Translations under genes and position numbers: made by a program
Assembly: GCF_014649015.1 (NCBI RefSeq)
Contig: NZ_BMSF01000012.1
Coordinates: forward strand, 186,001 to 250,000
Source: Streptomyces narbonensis
GTDB taxonomy: Bacteria > Actinomycetota > Actinomycetes > Streptomycetales > Streptomycetaceae
Length of the DNA stretch: 64,000 bases
Direction of reading: 5' to 3'
Shown: piece after piece, positions 57,020 to 64,000 of the stretch
Layout: the number at the start of each line of letters is the position of its first letter
How positions within the stretch are numbered: position 1 is the first letter of the stretch
The notes under the pieces: model-generated
Database searches by the model: none
What the model was told of the DNA's origin: nothing
The model's input: only the letters and a program-made list of their open reading frames with translations

Positions 57020-57592
57020 TTACCGATCACCGGATGCCCCGCCCCAGAAGGCGGAGGGCATCCCGAAACCGACCCTCACCTCGACGTCGAGCACGGCAAC
57101 CTCCCCCGGCGGTACATCGAAACCGTACGCCGCGACGGCCTTCCGTCCGGGTAGCAGATCGCCTGTGAGCCCGAGCCCCAGATCGGGCTCGGTATCGAAG
57201 ATCCGCACGGCCTCCCGCCCGTCGCCGTCCCGGGCGGAGACCTGCACCAGCGCGAGCTCAAGCCGCTCACCGCCCCCGTTACGCACGGTGACCTGCACGG
57301 TCACGGCGGTGTGCCCCGCCCGGTACCCGGCCGCCGCAGCGGACGGCGTGAACCTGACGGGCGCGGAGACCGCGACCTCGACCCCGTCCTCGTACCGATG
57401 CGTCGCTCCGAAGGCGAGCACTCCGGCGGCGGGATCCGGGGCGCGGGCGGTCGGCGTGGTCGGGCTCGCCTCGCCGGGCCCCCGGCCCGATGGGCCCTGC
57501 CCGGCGGCTCGCCACTGCCTCGGGAATTCCGTCCGGGGGTGCTTCCGTTCACCATGGGCGCCTCCGCCGCTCGACCCGCGACGTGCGATCAA
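57020..57592 (-). pseudogene. DUF4352-like domain protein with start in conflicting frame
   Basis: The frame gives up to 190 residues; from about residue 58 it reads as a beta-sandwich of the DUF4352/telomeric-repeat-factor-like secreted type (FGATHRYEDGVEVAVSAPVR, HTAVTVQVTVRNGGGERLEL, LDVEVRVGFG). The first 50 residues have neither a signal peptide nor homology. A TAGGCT hexamer at 57601-57596 and GGAGG before an ATG at 57555 predict translation in a different frame that never enters the domain. A one-base shift or deletion of the original 5' end is likely; use of the TTG at 57592 is the alternative. Confidence 0.5.
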
Positions 57593-57615
57593 ACCAGCCT
57601 AGGGCGGGCGCAGAA

Positions 57616-57642
57616 CCCCCGCATACCGGGCAGGTGCGGGGG
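57616..57642 (-). terminator. Hairpin after PhnA/YjdM gene
   Basis: Eight-base arms CCCCCGCA and TGCGGGGG with an 11-base loop, just downstream of the stop of the gene at 57650. Confidence 0.55.
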
Positions 57643-57649
57643 CTTCGGG

Positions 57650-58018
57650 TCAGACCTTCTTGACCACGCTGGACTTGAGCTGCATCGCGCCGAAGCCGTC
57701 GATCCGGCAGTCGATGTCATGGCCGTCGACACCGTCGACGAGGCGGATGTTGCGCACCTTGGTGCCCGCCTTGATGCCGGAGGGGTTGCCCTTGACCTTG
57801 AGGGCCTTGACCACGGTCACCGTGTCGCCGTCGTTGAGCACGTTGCCGACGGCGTCCTTGATCACGCGCTCGCCCGGCGAGGCCGCACCGGCGCCGTCCG
57901 TCGTGCCTTCGGCGGCCGGGACCCACTCGTGGCCGCACTCGGGGCAGACCACCAGGTTGTTCATCTCGTACGTGTACTCGCTGGAGCACTGCGGACAAGG
58001 GGGAATGTTCTCGATCAC
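57650..58018 (-). CDS. PhnA/YjdM zinc-ribbon domain protein
   Basis: 122-residue YjdM (PhnA-like) protein. The N-terminal zinc ribbon is PCPQCSSEYTYEMN with VVCPECGHEW (two CxxC pairs), followed by the KOW/SH3-like domain: IKDAVGNVLNDGDTVTVVKA, KVKGNPSGIKAGTKVRNIRL and DCRIDGFGAMQLKSSVVKK. Despite the name, the family is not proven to act on phosphonates. GTG at 58018, with GGGGG shortly upstream, begins VIENIPPCPQC as in relatives. The gene ends near a hairpin and starts just downstream (minus strand) of the tRNA terminator. Confidence 0.9.
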   Translation of the reverse strand: MIENIPPCPQCSSEYTYEMNNLVVCPECGHEWVPAAEGTTDGAGAASPGERVIKDAVGNVLNDGDTVTVVKALKVKGNPSGIKAGTKVRNIRLVDGVDGHDIDCRIDGFGAMQLKSSVVKKV

Positions 58019-58079
58019 GCCCCCAGGATAGTTCTCGGCCTGCATCGCGGCCGGAGCCGATCGGCCACCTGTGGAAAAC

Positions 58080-58118
58080 GAGAAGTGCCGGTCGATACGA
58101 GATCGACCGGCACTTCTC
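58080..58118 (-). terminator. tRNA-Leu terminator
   Basis: Perfect 17-base arms (58080-58096 and 58102-58118) with a five-base loop, followed on the minus strand by GTTTTCC. It starts six bases after the tRNA 3' end. Confidence 0.88.
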
Positions 58119-58123
58119 TTCGG

Positions 58124-58208
58124 TGTCCGAGGGGGGACTTGAACCCCCACGCCCGATAAAGGGCACTAGCACCTCAAGCTAGCGCGTCTGCCATTCCGCC
58201 ACCCGGAC
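58124..58208 (-). tRNA. tRNA-Leu (anticodon GAG)
   Basis: 85-base class II tRNA. The acceptor stem pairs GTCCGGG with CTCGGAC (one G-U pair) and is followed by discriminator A. The anticodon stem is CTAGC/GCTAG with loop TTGAGGT, giving anticodon GAG. A long variable arm (TGCCC...GGGCG) and a T-loop GTTCAAGTC are present. CCA is not encoded. It reads CUC and CUU codons. A strong intrinsic terminator follows. Integrative elements often target tRNA genes, but no integrase or repeated 3' end is seen here. Confidence 0.95.
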
Positions 58209-58399
58209 TAGGTGTTTGTCGTTTTGGGGTTTTCCCCGCGGCGACAGAGATAACTCTACCAGGGGTTTGAGGTGCCCTTCACCAGGGTTTTCCGTGGTCA
58301 GCGGGGTGGAGCAGGCGACACCATCAAGATCCAGTCCGAATTGCCCGATGGTGCGCACTGATGGTTCCTGATCGCGCACGGAAAGTAACGACACCCTTC

Positions 58400-58423
58400 C
58401 GGGCCCCTCTCGCGAGGGGCCCG
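58400..58423 (-). terminator. Terminator hairpin of the EBO-type operon
   Basis: Arms CGGGCCCCTC and GAGGGGCCCG with a TCGC loop, ten bases after the stop codon of the last gene at 58433. The interval 58209-58399 upstream of the tRNA shows no gene; it presumably holds the tRNA promoter. Confidence 0.75.
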
Positions 58424-58432
58424 AAAGGCGGG

Positions 58433-59521
58433 TCAGCGGCCCTTCTCGCGCAGAGAGTGGAGGTGGGCGCTGGACCTGCGGGCGAAGTCGAGCGAGTCGA
58501 CCGGGTTGTCCCGCTCGGCCTGCCAGTGGTGGGCGTGCCGGCCGTGGCGGGTGCGGTTGACCGCCGAGATGAACCGCCGGTAGTCGATGTCCCCGTCCCC
58601 GACGTCGGTCATGCGGTAGCCGTAGGGAACAGCGGAGTCGTCGCGGTCGCCGTCCTTGACGTGGAACAGCGGGTAGCGGTGGGGCTGCGCGAGGACGTAG
58701 TCGAGCGGGTCGAACGGCGCGGGGGTGCCGTCCGGACGCCTCGAGTAGCGGTACTGACCCACGTACGCCCAGAAGACGTCCATCTCCAGGTGGACGAGGT
58801 CAGGGTCGGTCTCGGCGAGGAGGACGTCGTAGAGCCGCACGTCGGGGCGGTCGGTGGCGAAGGAGAACTCCTCGGAGTGGTTGTGCTGGTAGAACTTCAT
58901 GCCCCGCTTCCGCGCCTCCGCACCGAACCGGTTGAACTCCTCGGCGCAGCGCTTCCAGCCGTCGACGGTGGCGCCGTAGCGCCAGGGTCCGGAGGCGGTT
59001 CCTATGTGGGGCAGCCCGAGGGCCGCGGCGTCGTCGAGCACCCGGTCGAGGTTCTGGGCGAAGGTGTACGCACCGGGGTCGTCCGCGTGATAGCCGACGT
59101 GGCTGCCGATGCCGCGCAGCCCGTGGTCACGAGTGAGGCGCTTGAGTTCGGCGAGTGTGAGGGGGCCGCCGACGCCCTGGGTGTAGCCGGCGTACTCGAC
59201 CTCGTCGTAGCCGAACCTCCGCAGCTCGGCGAAGACGGCGGCGAAGCCGAGGGCGGCGATCTTGTCGCGCAGGGAGTACAGCTGGATGCCGAGACGGCCG
59301 GGCGGCAGGACGGGGCGGCCGTGGCCCGCGCCGCGGGAATCGGGGGTGACGGAACCTGCCGACGAGCCCCCGGCCGCCGCGGCGGCGGCGGCGGCGGGGG
59401 TGGCCGCCGCGCCCAGCAAGGCGGCGGCGGTCGCGCCGGCGGCGACGCCGAGCATGTTGCGCCTGCTGAGCCGGTGGGAGAGCTCGGGGTCGGTGGCTTC
59501 CGTACGGCGAGTGCGATTCAT
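58433..59521 (-). CDS. Tat-exported sugar phosphate isomerase/epimerase-like TIM-barrel protein
   Basis: 362-residue protein with a twin-arginine signal: LSRRNMLGVAAGATAAALLG (residues 18-37), so it is exported folded. After an Ala/Gly/Ser linker, the xylose-isomerase-like TIM barrel has LGIQLYSLRDKIAALGFAAV, GYDEVEYAGYTQGVGG, GIGSHVGYHADDP, FYQHNHSEEF with likely metal-binding His and Glu, HLEMDVFWAYVGQ and YPLFHVKDGDRDDS. These are the metal-binding strands of sugar isomerases; the substrate is unknown. It is the last gene of the EBO-type operon, 72 bases after the phosphodiesterase gene, or a neighbour with its own promoter. Confidence 0.8.
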   Translation of the reverse strand: MNRTRRTEATDPELSHRLSRRNMLGVAAGATAAALLGAAATPAAAAAAAAGGSSAGSVTPDSRGAGHGRPVLPPGRLGIQLYSLRDKIAALGFAAVFAELRRFGYDEVEYAGYTQGVGGPLTLAELKRLTRDHGLRGIGSHVGYHADDPGAYTFAQNLDRVLDDAAALGLPHIGTASGPWRYGATVDGWKRCAEEFNRFGAEARKRGMKFYQHNHSEEFSFATDRPDVRLYDVLLAETDPDLVHLEMDVFWAYVGQYRYSRRPDGTPAPFDPLDYVLAQPHRYPLFHVKDGDRDDSAVPYGYRMTDVGDGDIDYRRFISAVNRTRHGRHAHHWQAERDNPVDSLDFARRSSAHLHSLREKGR

Positions 59522-59593
59522 CTGTGGATAACTCCTCTGGTGTCGGTGCGGGCTGTTTCACTGGAGTCGGTTCGGCGGTCGGCGGTATGCGCC

Positions 59594-60991
59594 TCAGGCG
59601 AGTCCGGCCAGTCGGAGCAGCAGGGACTTCACATCGGTGGCCGCGACGCGGCCGCTCACGGCGCGGGGGGTGGAGCACAGAATGAGCGGACCTTCGTCAT
59701 CGCTCGTGGGGAGGCGGCCATGGCTGCCGCGAATAGGTGAGGGGTCGAGAGGGACGACCGCGAGCCGGTAGCGCATGCCGAGCTGCTTGCGGGCGATCTC
59801 TCTGGCCGCCTTGAGCCGGACGTACGGATCGAACGGGTCCATGAAGAGTTCGGCGGGGTCGTAGCCGGGCTTTCGGTGGATCTCGACGAGCCGGGCGAAA
59901 TCCGGCGCGCGAGCGGCGTCGAGCCAGTAGTAGTACGTGAACCAGGCGTCGGGCTCGGCGAGGGCGACGAGCTCTCCTGACCGCGGGTGGTCGAGGCCGT
60001 GTTCCTTCTTTCCCTCGTCATCGAGGAGGCGTTCGACGCCGGGAAGCTCCGTGAGGGCTTCCCGGACGGCCGGCAGGTCCTCGGGGCGGCGGACGTAGAC
60101 GTGCGCGGTCTGGTGGTCGGCGACGGCGAAGGCCCGGGAGGTCATGGGGTCCAGGTACTCCATGCCGTCCTGGGTGTGGACCTCCAGCAGCCCGGCACGG
60201 CGCAGCGCACGGTTGATGTCGACGGGCCGGTCGACCCGGGTGATGCCGTACTCGGAGAGGGCGACGACCGTGCGTCCTTCGGCGCGGGCGTCGGCGAGGA
60301 GCGGGGCGAGGGCGGTATCGAGTGCCGCGGCGGCCCGGAAGGAGCGCGGGTCGTCGGGCCCGTAGCGCTGAAGGTCGTAGTCGAGGTGTGGGAGGTAGCA
60401 GAGGGCGAGGTTCGGGCGGCGGGTGCGGAGGATGTGGCGGGTGGCGTCGATGATCCACCGGCTGGAGACGAGGTCGGCTCCGGGACCCCAGAAGTGGAAG
60501 AGGGGGAAGGTGCCCAGTTCCGCGGTGAGTTCGTCGTGGAGGGCCGGGGGCCGGGTGTAGCAGTCGGGTTCCTTGCGGCCGTCGGCGTAGTAGACGGGGC
60601 GGGGGGTGACGGTGATGTCGGTATCGGCGCCCATCGCGTACCACCAGCAGATGTTGGCGACGGTGTAGCCGGGGTGGGCACGGCGGGCCGCGTCCCAGAG
60701 GCGGTCTCCGGAGACGAGGCCGTTGTGCTGACGCCAGAGGAGGACGTCGCCGAGCTCGCGGAAGTACCAGCCGTTGCCGACGATGCCGTGCTCGGCGGGG
60801 AGCGTGCCGGTCAGGAAGGTGGTCTGGGCGCTGCAGGTGACGGCGGGAAGGACGGTGGAGAGCGGGGCCTGGGATCCGGCGCGGGCGAGAGCGGTGAGGT
60901 GGAGCATGTGGTGGAGGAGCCGCGGGGTGAGGCCGACGACGTCGAGCACGAGGAGAGGAGTGGGCGGGGCGGGTGGCGCGGTGTCGCTCAT
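59594..60991 (-). CDS. EBO-cluster phosphodiesterase/nucleotide pyrophosphatase-like protein
   Basis: 465-residue alkaline-phosphatase-superfamily protein, in the place of the type I phosphodiesterase of EBO clusters (probably EboF). Asp17 (LLVLDVVG) and the nucleophile region LPAVTCSAQTTFLTGTLPAE match NPP enzymes. CYLPHLDYDLQRYGPDDPRS supplies the Asp-x-x-x-His-like pair and FAVADHQTAHVYV a late His. The usual SDHGM metal site reads LSEYGITRV, so two expected ligands are replaced. There is no signal peptide. GAAGGAACC precedes the ATG at 60991. It lies 25 bases after the eboE stop. Confidence 0.82.
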   Translation of the reverse strand: MSDTAPPAPPTPLLVLDVVGLTPRLLHHMLHLTALARAGSQAPLSTVLPAVTCSAQTTFLTGTLPAEHGIVGNGWYFRELGDVLLWRQHNGLVSGDRLWDAARRAHPGYTVANICWWYAMGADTDITVTPRPVYYADGRKEPDCYTRPPALHDELTAELGTFPLFHFWGPGADLVSSRWIIDATRHILRTRRPNLALCYLPHLDYDLQRYGPDDPRSFRAAAALDTALAPLLADARAEGRTVVALSEYGITRVDRPVDINRALRRAGLLEVHTQDGMEYLDPMTSRAFAVADHQTAHVYVRRPEDLPAVREALTELPGVERLLDDEGKKEHGLDHPRSGELVALAEPDAWFTYYYWLDAARAPDFARLVEIHRKPGYDPAELFMDPFDPYVRLKAAREIARKQLGMRYRLAVVPLDPSPIRGSHGRLPTSDDEGPLILCSTPRAVSGRVAATDVKSLLLRLAGLA

Positions 60992-61016
60992 GACGGTTCC
61001 TTCAGGGACGGTTCCT

Positions 61017-62264
61017 TCACGGCAGTTCCTTGAGACCGAGGTCGGTCAGCAGGTCGCGGGCCAGGGTCAGTTCGGCGGCGATGCCCTCCGCGAGCCGGGC
61101 CCGCGTGCGGGGGCGCCGGTCCGCAGGCAGGGCCTGCCAGGTGTAGGTCTCGACCTCCAGGTGCCGGGTGAGCGGGCGGGGTCCGCCGACGAGGAGGGCG
61201 AGGGTCTCCTGGAGGACGGGAAGCGTGGAGGTGAGAGGAGGCGCGGGCGGGGCGTGGAGGGGGACGTGGAAGTGGGCGCGCCAGGGCGTCGCGTCGGGGA
61301 GGCCGGTGCTGATGGCGGTTCCGGTGGCGGTGGCGGTGCCTGGGGTGCGACCGGATGCGTGATCGGGTGCGCGATCGACGTCGGCTCCGGTGAGGGCTTC
61401 GGGGAGGTCGTCGGTTCCCCTCAGTCCGGCGGCGGTCCTCGTACGGGTCTGGTGGAGGAAGCGGGGCTCGGCGAAGGCGCCGAGCGCGGCCCTGACCTCG
61501 GGAAGGTGCGGGTGTTCGGCATGGAGCGCGGCGGAGAGCTGCGCCTTGGGGACGGTGATGCCGGCGGCGGTGAGCGCGTCGAGGGCGGTACGGGGATCTT
61601 CGAAGGAGGTCGCGAGGTGGCAGGTGTCGAGACAGACACCGATGCGGTGGCGCGGTACGTCGGTGAGCGCGGTGACGGCGTCGGCGACCGTTTCGACGGT
61701 GCAGCCGGGCTCCGGTTCGAGGCCGATCCGGATGCTTCGTCCGGTGAGGTCCTGGAGCGCGTCGAGGCGCGCAGCGAGCGTGGTCAGGGCCGTGCGGGCG
61801 GTGGCGGCGGCCCGGGCGTCGAAGGGGGTGCGCCAGGCGAGGGGCAGGGTGGAGACGGAGCCCTCACCGACGTCCTCGGGGAGGAGCGCGGCGAGGAGAC
61901 GGGCGAGGTCGGTGGTGTGGGCGAGGCGTTCGGGGCGGGTCCAGTCGGGCTGATAGACCCGGTGTTTGACTTCGTCGGCGCCGAAACCCTCATAGGGGAA
62001 GCCGTTCAGCGTGACCACTTCGAGGCCGCGACGGTCGAGTTCGATACGCAGTGCGCGGAGCGAGGCGGGGTCGGCGGTCAGCGTGTGGGCGGCTGCGCGG
62101 GCGAGCCAGAGGCCGATGCCGATCCGGTCGCGGCCGAGGCGGCGGCGGACGGGCTCGCAGTGGTCGCGGAGCTGGGCGAGGACGCCGTCGAGGGTCTCCG
62201 CCGGGTGGACGTTCGTGCAATACGCGAGGTGGACGGTGGAACCGTCGGGGTGCCGGAAGCGCAT
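61017..62264 (-). CDS. eboE: Metabolite traffic protein EboE
   Basis: 415-residue xylose-isomerase-like TIM-barrel protein of the EboE family. It begins RHPDGSTVHLAYCTNVHPAE with the family YCTNVHP signature, then RIGIGLWLARAAAHTL, LDRRGLEVVTLNGFPYEGFG, KHRVYQPDWTRPERLAHT, GLEPEPGCTVETVADAV, GVCLDTCHLATSFEDP and HFHVPLH. In cyanobacteria the ebo genes are needed to move a scytonemin precursor to the periplasm. A variable Thr/Ala-rich insertion lies near 285-320. It begins ten bases after the TatD-like gene stop and precedes the phosphodiesterase gene. Confidence 0.9.
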   Translation of the reverse strand: MRFRHPDGSTVHLAYCTNVHPAETLDGVLAQLRDHCEPVRRRLGRDRIGIGLWLARAAAHTLTADPASLRALRIELDRRGLEVVTLNGFPYEGFGADEVKHRVYQPDWTRPERLAHTTDLARLLAALLPEDVGEGSVSTLPLAWRTPFDARAAATARTALTTLAARLDALQDLTGRSIRIGLEPEPGCTVETVADAVTALTDVPRHRIGVCLDTCHLATSFEDPRTALDALTAAGITVPKAQLSAALHAEHPHLPEVRAALGAFAEPRFLHQTRTRTAAGLRGTDDLPEALTGADVDRAPDHASGRTPGTATATGTAISTGLPDATPWRAHFHVPLHAPPAPPLTSTLPVLQETLALLVGGPRPLTRHLEVETYTWQALPADRRPRTRARLAEGIAAELTLARDLLTDLGLKELP

Positions 62265-62274
62265 GCGTGGCGCC

Positions 62275-63123
62275 TCATTCCCCGCCGCGGAGGAGGGAGT
62301 TGCCCTCGTGCAGGACCTGGGGGGTGGGCAGGTCGAGCCGGAGGCGTCCGCTGAGGCCGTAGAAGGCGACGGGGTTGCGCCACAGGACCTGGTCGACGTC
62401 GTCGTCCGTGAATCCGGCGGCGAGCATGGCGTCGCCGACCGCGCGGGTCTTGAGGGGGTCACTCCTCCCCCAGTCGGCCGCCGAGTTCACGAGGACGCGG
62501 GTGGTCCCGTGGTTCCGGAGGATCGCGACCATCCGGTCGACGTCCATCTTGGTGTCGGGGTAGACGGAGAAGCCGAGCCAGGCGCCGCTGTCGGCGGCCT
62601 CCTTGACGGTGGTCTCGTTGAGGTGGTCGAGGAGCACACGGTCGGGGGCGAGCGCGGATTCGCGGACGACGTCGATCGTGCGGCGCAGACCGGTGAGCTT
62701 GTCCCGGTGGGGTGTGTGGACGAGGGCGGGCAGGCCGTGGTCGGCGGCCAGCTGGAGCTGGGCGGCGAGGGCGGCGTCCTCGGCCGGGGTCAGGGAGTCG
62801 TAGCCGACCTCGCCGACGGCGACGACGCCGTCCTTGGCGAGGTAGCGGGGCAGGACGTCGAGGACGGGGGTGCAGCGGGGGTCGTTGGCCTCCTTGGGGT
62901 TGAGGGCGAGCGCGCAGTGGTGGGCGATGCCGTACTGGGCGGCGCGGAAGGGTTCCCAGCCGAGGAGCGAGTCGAAGTAGTCGAGGAAGGAGGCGGGCGA
63001 GGTGCGGGGCTGGCCGAGCCAGAAGGAGGGTTCGACGAGAGCGCGGACTCCGGCGTCGTACATCGCCTGGTAGTCGTCCGTGGTGCGCGAGGTCATGTGG
63101 ATGTGGGGGTCGAAGACGCGCAT
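62275..63123 (-). CDS. eboB: EboB-type TatD family metal-dependent hydrolase
   Basis: 282-residue TatD-like amidohydrolase. The N-terminal metal motif is VFDPHIHMTSRTTDDY, followed by ALVEPSFWLGQPRTSPASFL, GVVAVGEVGYDSLTPAED with the metal Glu, LPALVHTPHRDKL with a His, LLDHLNETTVK and LVNSAADWGRSDPL. True TatD proteins are nucleases; EBO members are of unknown activity. Its ATG overlaps the EboA stop by one base, so the proteins are co-translated. Confidence 0.88.
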   Translation of the reverse strand: MRVFDPHIHMTSRTTDDYQAMYDAGVRALVEPSFWLGQPRTSPASFLDYFDSLLGWEPFRAAQYGIAHHCALALNPKEANDPRCTPVLDVLPRYLAKDGVVAVGEVGYDSLTPAEDAALAAQLQLAADHGLPALVHTPHRDKLTGLRRTIDVVRESALAPDRVLLDHLNETTVKEAADSGAWLGFSVYPDTKMDVDRMVAILRNHGTTRVLVNSAADWGRSDPLKTRAVGDAMLAAGFTDDDVDQVLWRNPVAFYGLSGRLRLDLPTPQVLHEGNSLLRGGE

Positions 63124-63692
63124 CAGGACTCCTCGACGGGTGCGGTGACGGCGGCGGTGGTGAGGGCGAGGACGCGGGACAGGTCGGCGGGGAGAGGCCG
63201 GCTCGCGGCGGTGAGTTCGGCGGCGTGGTCGGCGAGCATCCGGGCGAGTTCGGTGTCCCCGGCGGAGCGCTCGGCGAGGCCGGCGACGGCGGTGACGGGG
63301 ACGCCGGTGAAGAGGCACTTCAGCAGGGCGTGGCGCCAGGTGTGGGGGGTGAGGTGGGTGGCGGCGTAGGGGCCGAGGGCGGCGGCGATGAGGGTGGTGT
63401 CGTGGGTGCGCAGGGCGTCCTCGACGAGGGGGACGGCCTCGGGGCCGGGGACGAGGGAGGGCAGCGCCAGGAGGACGGCGCGTCGCTCGGCGGCGGCGCC
63501 GTGGTGGTAGAGGCGGGTGAGGGTGGCGGGGTCGGCGGCGGCCGTCCGGAGAAGGAGGGTGCGGGCGGAGTCCGCGTGGGTGGGGTCGCAGTGACGTCCG
63601 GCGGTGACGAAGTGCGTTTCCCAGGCGGGGGTGCGGGCGGCGGCTTCGGTGAGGGCCGAGTCCAGCCAGATGCGGGCGGCGCCGGTCAGCAT
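63123..63692 (-). CDS. eboA: EboA domain protein
   Basis: 189-residue helical EboA protein. It has an Ala/Leu-rich repeat-like structure with WLDSALTEAAARTPAWETHF at the start, TAGRHCDPTHADSARTLLLR, RAVLLALPSL, AAALGPYAATHLTPHTWRHA and LLKCLFTGVPVTAVAGLAER. The WR-x-A-LLKCLF-x-G segment is the most characteristic part of the family. No catalytic site is seen; it may be a scaffold. The ATG at 63692 overlaps the end of the isomerase gene by seven bases. Confidence 0.85.
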   Translation of the reverse strand: MLTGAARIWLDSALTEAAARTPAWETHFVTAGRHCDPTHADSARTLLLRTAAADPATLTRLYHHGAAAERRAVLLALPSLVPGPEAVPLVEDALRTHDTTLIAAALGPYAATHLTPHTWRHALLKCLFTGVPVTAVAGLAERSAGDTELARMLADHAAELTAASRPLPADLSRVLALTTAAVTAPVEES

Positions 63693-64000
63693 GCCGGGGC
63701 CGCCTGCCGCAGGAAGGAGAGGGAGGTGCGGGCGAGTTCGGGGCCGGCGTGGGAGTGCCGGGGCAGTTCGACGACGGTGAGCCCCGCGTAGCCGGCGGCT
63801 GTGAGGTCGGCGAGAGCGGCGAGGACGGGTGGGAAGTCGATCTCCCCGTCGCCGAACGGCAGGTGTTCGTGGACACCGCGGCGCATGTCCTCGATCTGGA
63901 CGTGGTGCACCCAGGGGGCGACGGCCCTCAGGCAGTCGGCGGGAGGGAGGGGTTCGAGGCACTGGCAGTGGCCGATGTCGAGGGTGAGGCCCAGGACGGT
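63686..64000 (-). CDS. Sugar phosphate isomerase/epimerase-like protein, C-terminal part
   Basis: The last 104 residues of a TIM-barrel isomerase-like protein whose N-terminus lies beyond the right edge. LGLTLDIGHCQCLEPLPPAD has the strand with metal-binding Asp and His, and VHHVQIEDMRRGVHEHLPFG with GYAGLTVVELPRHSH holds further conserved residues of the xylose-isomerase-like family. It is the first visible gene of the EBO-type operon and overlaps eboA. The UbiA-like EboC and other members may lie beyond the edge. Confidence 0.8.
   Translation of the reverse strand, partial: TVLGLTLDIGHCQCLEPLPPADCLRAVAPWVHHVQIEDMRRGVHEHLPFGDGEIDFPPVLAALADLTAAGYAGLTVVELPRHSHAGPELARTSLSFLRQAAPAC

Noticed and set aside
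58124..58208. tRNA-Leu as an attachment site of an integrated element
   Set aside because: No integrase, excisionase or second copy of the tRNA 3' end was seen; the genes on both sides look chromosomal.

Overview
The window is chromosomal DNA of a Streptomyces or close relative. Evidence: very high G+C with third-position bias, frequent GTG and TTG starts, and lineage-specific families (an SsgA-like sporulation protein, a WhiB-like regulator, XRE/DUF397/HATPase regulator sets, an SCO6745-type protein, a DUF574-type methyltransferase). Gene order from about 3.8 to 45 kb resembles my memory of the S. coelicolor SCO67xx region (fatty acid oxidation genes, ssgD, wblH, ATP-dependent ligases); that comparison is recollection, not a search. 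I see no rRNA, no complete insertion sequence, no phage module and no CRISPR array. One tRNA-Leu(GAG) is present.

Layout. 0-21 kb: a partial anti-sigma-type ATPase, a crotonase lacking both catalytic glutamates, a DJ-1/PfpI protein with a GlxA-type regulator, tex, an ABC-F ATPase, a D-amino-acid-oxidase-like enzyme, a run of exported peptidases (M14, X-Pro dipeptidyl-peptidase, M1), an MpaB-type oxygenase, an orphan ATP-synthase-b-like protein, an exported sphingomyelinase and a macro-domain protein. 21-28 kb: a MerR regulator convergent with a four-gene acyl-CoA operon (CoA transferase/racemase, acyl-CoA dehydrogenase, thiolase, FadB). 28-33 kb: small metabolic genes, endonuclease V, a fused Fe-S protein. 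33-41 kb: ssgD, a second ABC-F ATPase behind a long leader, an XRE/DUF397-like/HATPase set, an acyl-ACP desaturase, a WhiB-like gene, IclR and TetR regulators, and an RCC1-DUF11 gene with a damaged start. 42-48 kb: divergent LigD-type polymerase and ATP-dependent ligase, then an MFS exporter. 48-58 kb: a GH4 enzyme, an exported M64 peptidase, a second XRE/DUF397/HATPase set, two methyltransferases and a PhnA/YjdM protein. 58-64 kb: the tRNA and an EBO-type operon running off the right edge.

Functional units. The acyl-CoA operon (27786 down to 21948, minus strand) can carry a branched or long acyl-CoA through activation or epimerisation, dehydrogenation, hydration/oxidation and thiolysis; its promoter holds two dyads, one resembling a KstR operator. 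The EBO operon (64000 down to about 58433, minus strand) has overlapping genes for a sugar-phosphate-isomerase-like protein, EboA, an EboB-type TatD hydrolase, EboE, an atypical phosphodiesterase and probably a Tat-exported isomerase-like protein. Related clusters in cyanobacteria and other bacteria are tied to metabolite export or trafficking; the cargo here is unknown.

Two themes recur. Many genes have a TAnnnT hexamer ending 6-8 bases before the start codon, which indicates leaderless transcripts and fixes several starts. Intergenic spaces also hold many short tandem repeats (18-35 bp units) and inverted repeats, and one 36-bp palindrome-bearing insertion lies in frame inside fadB.
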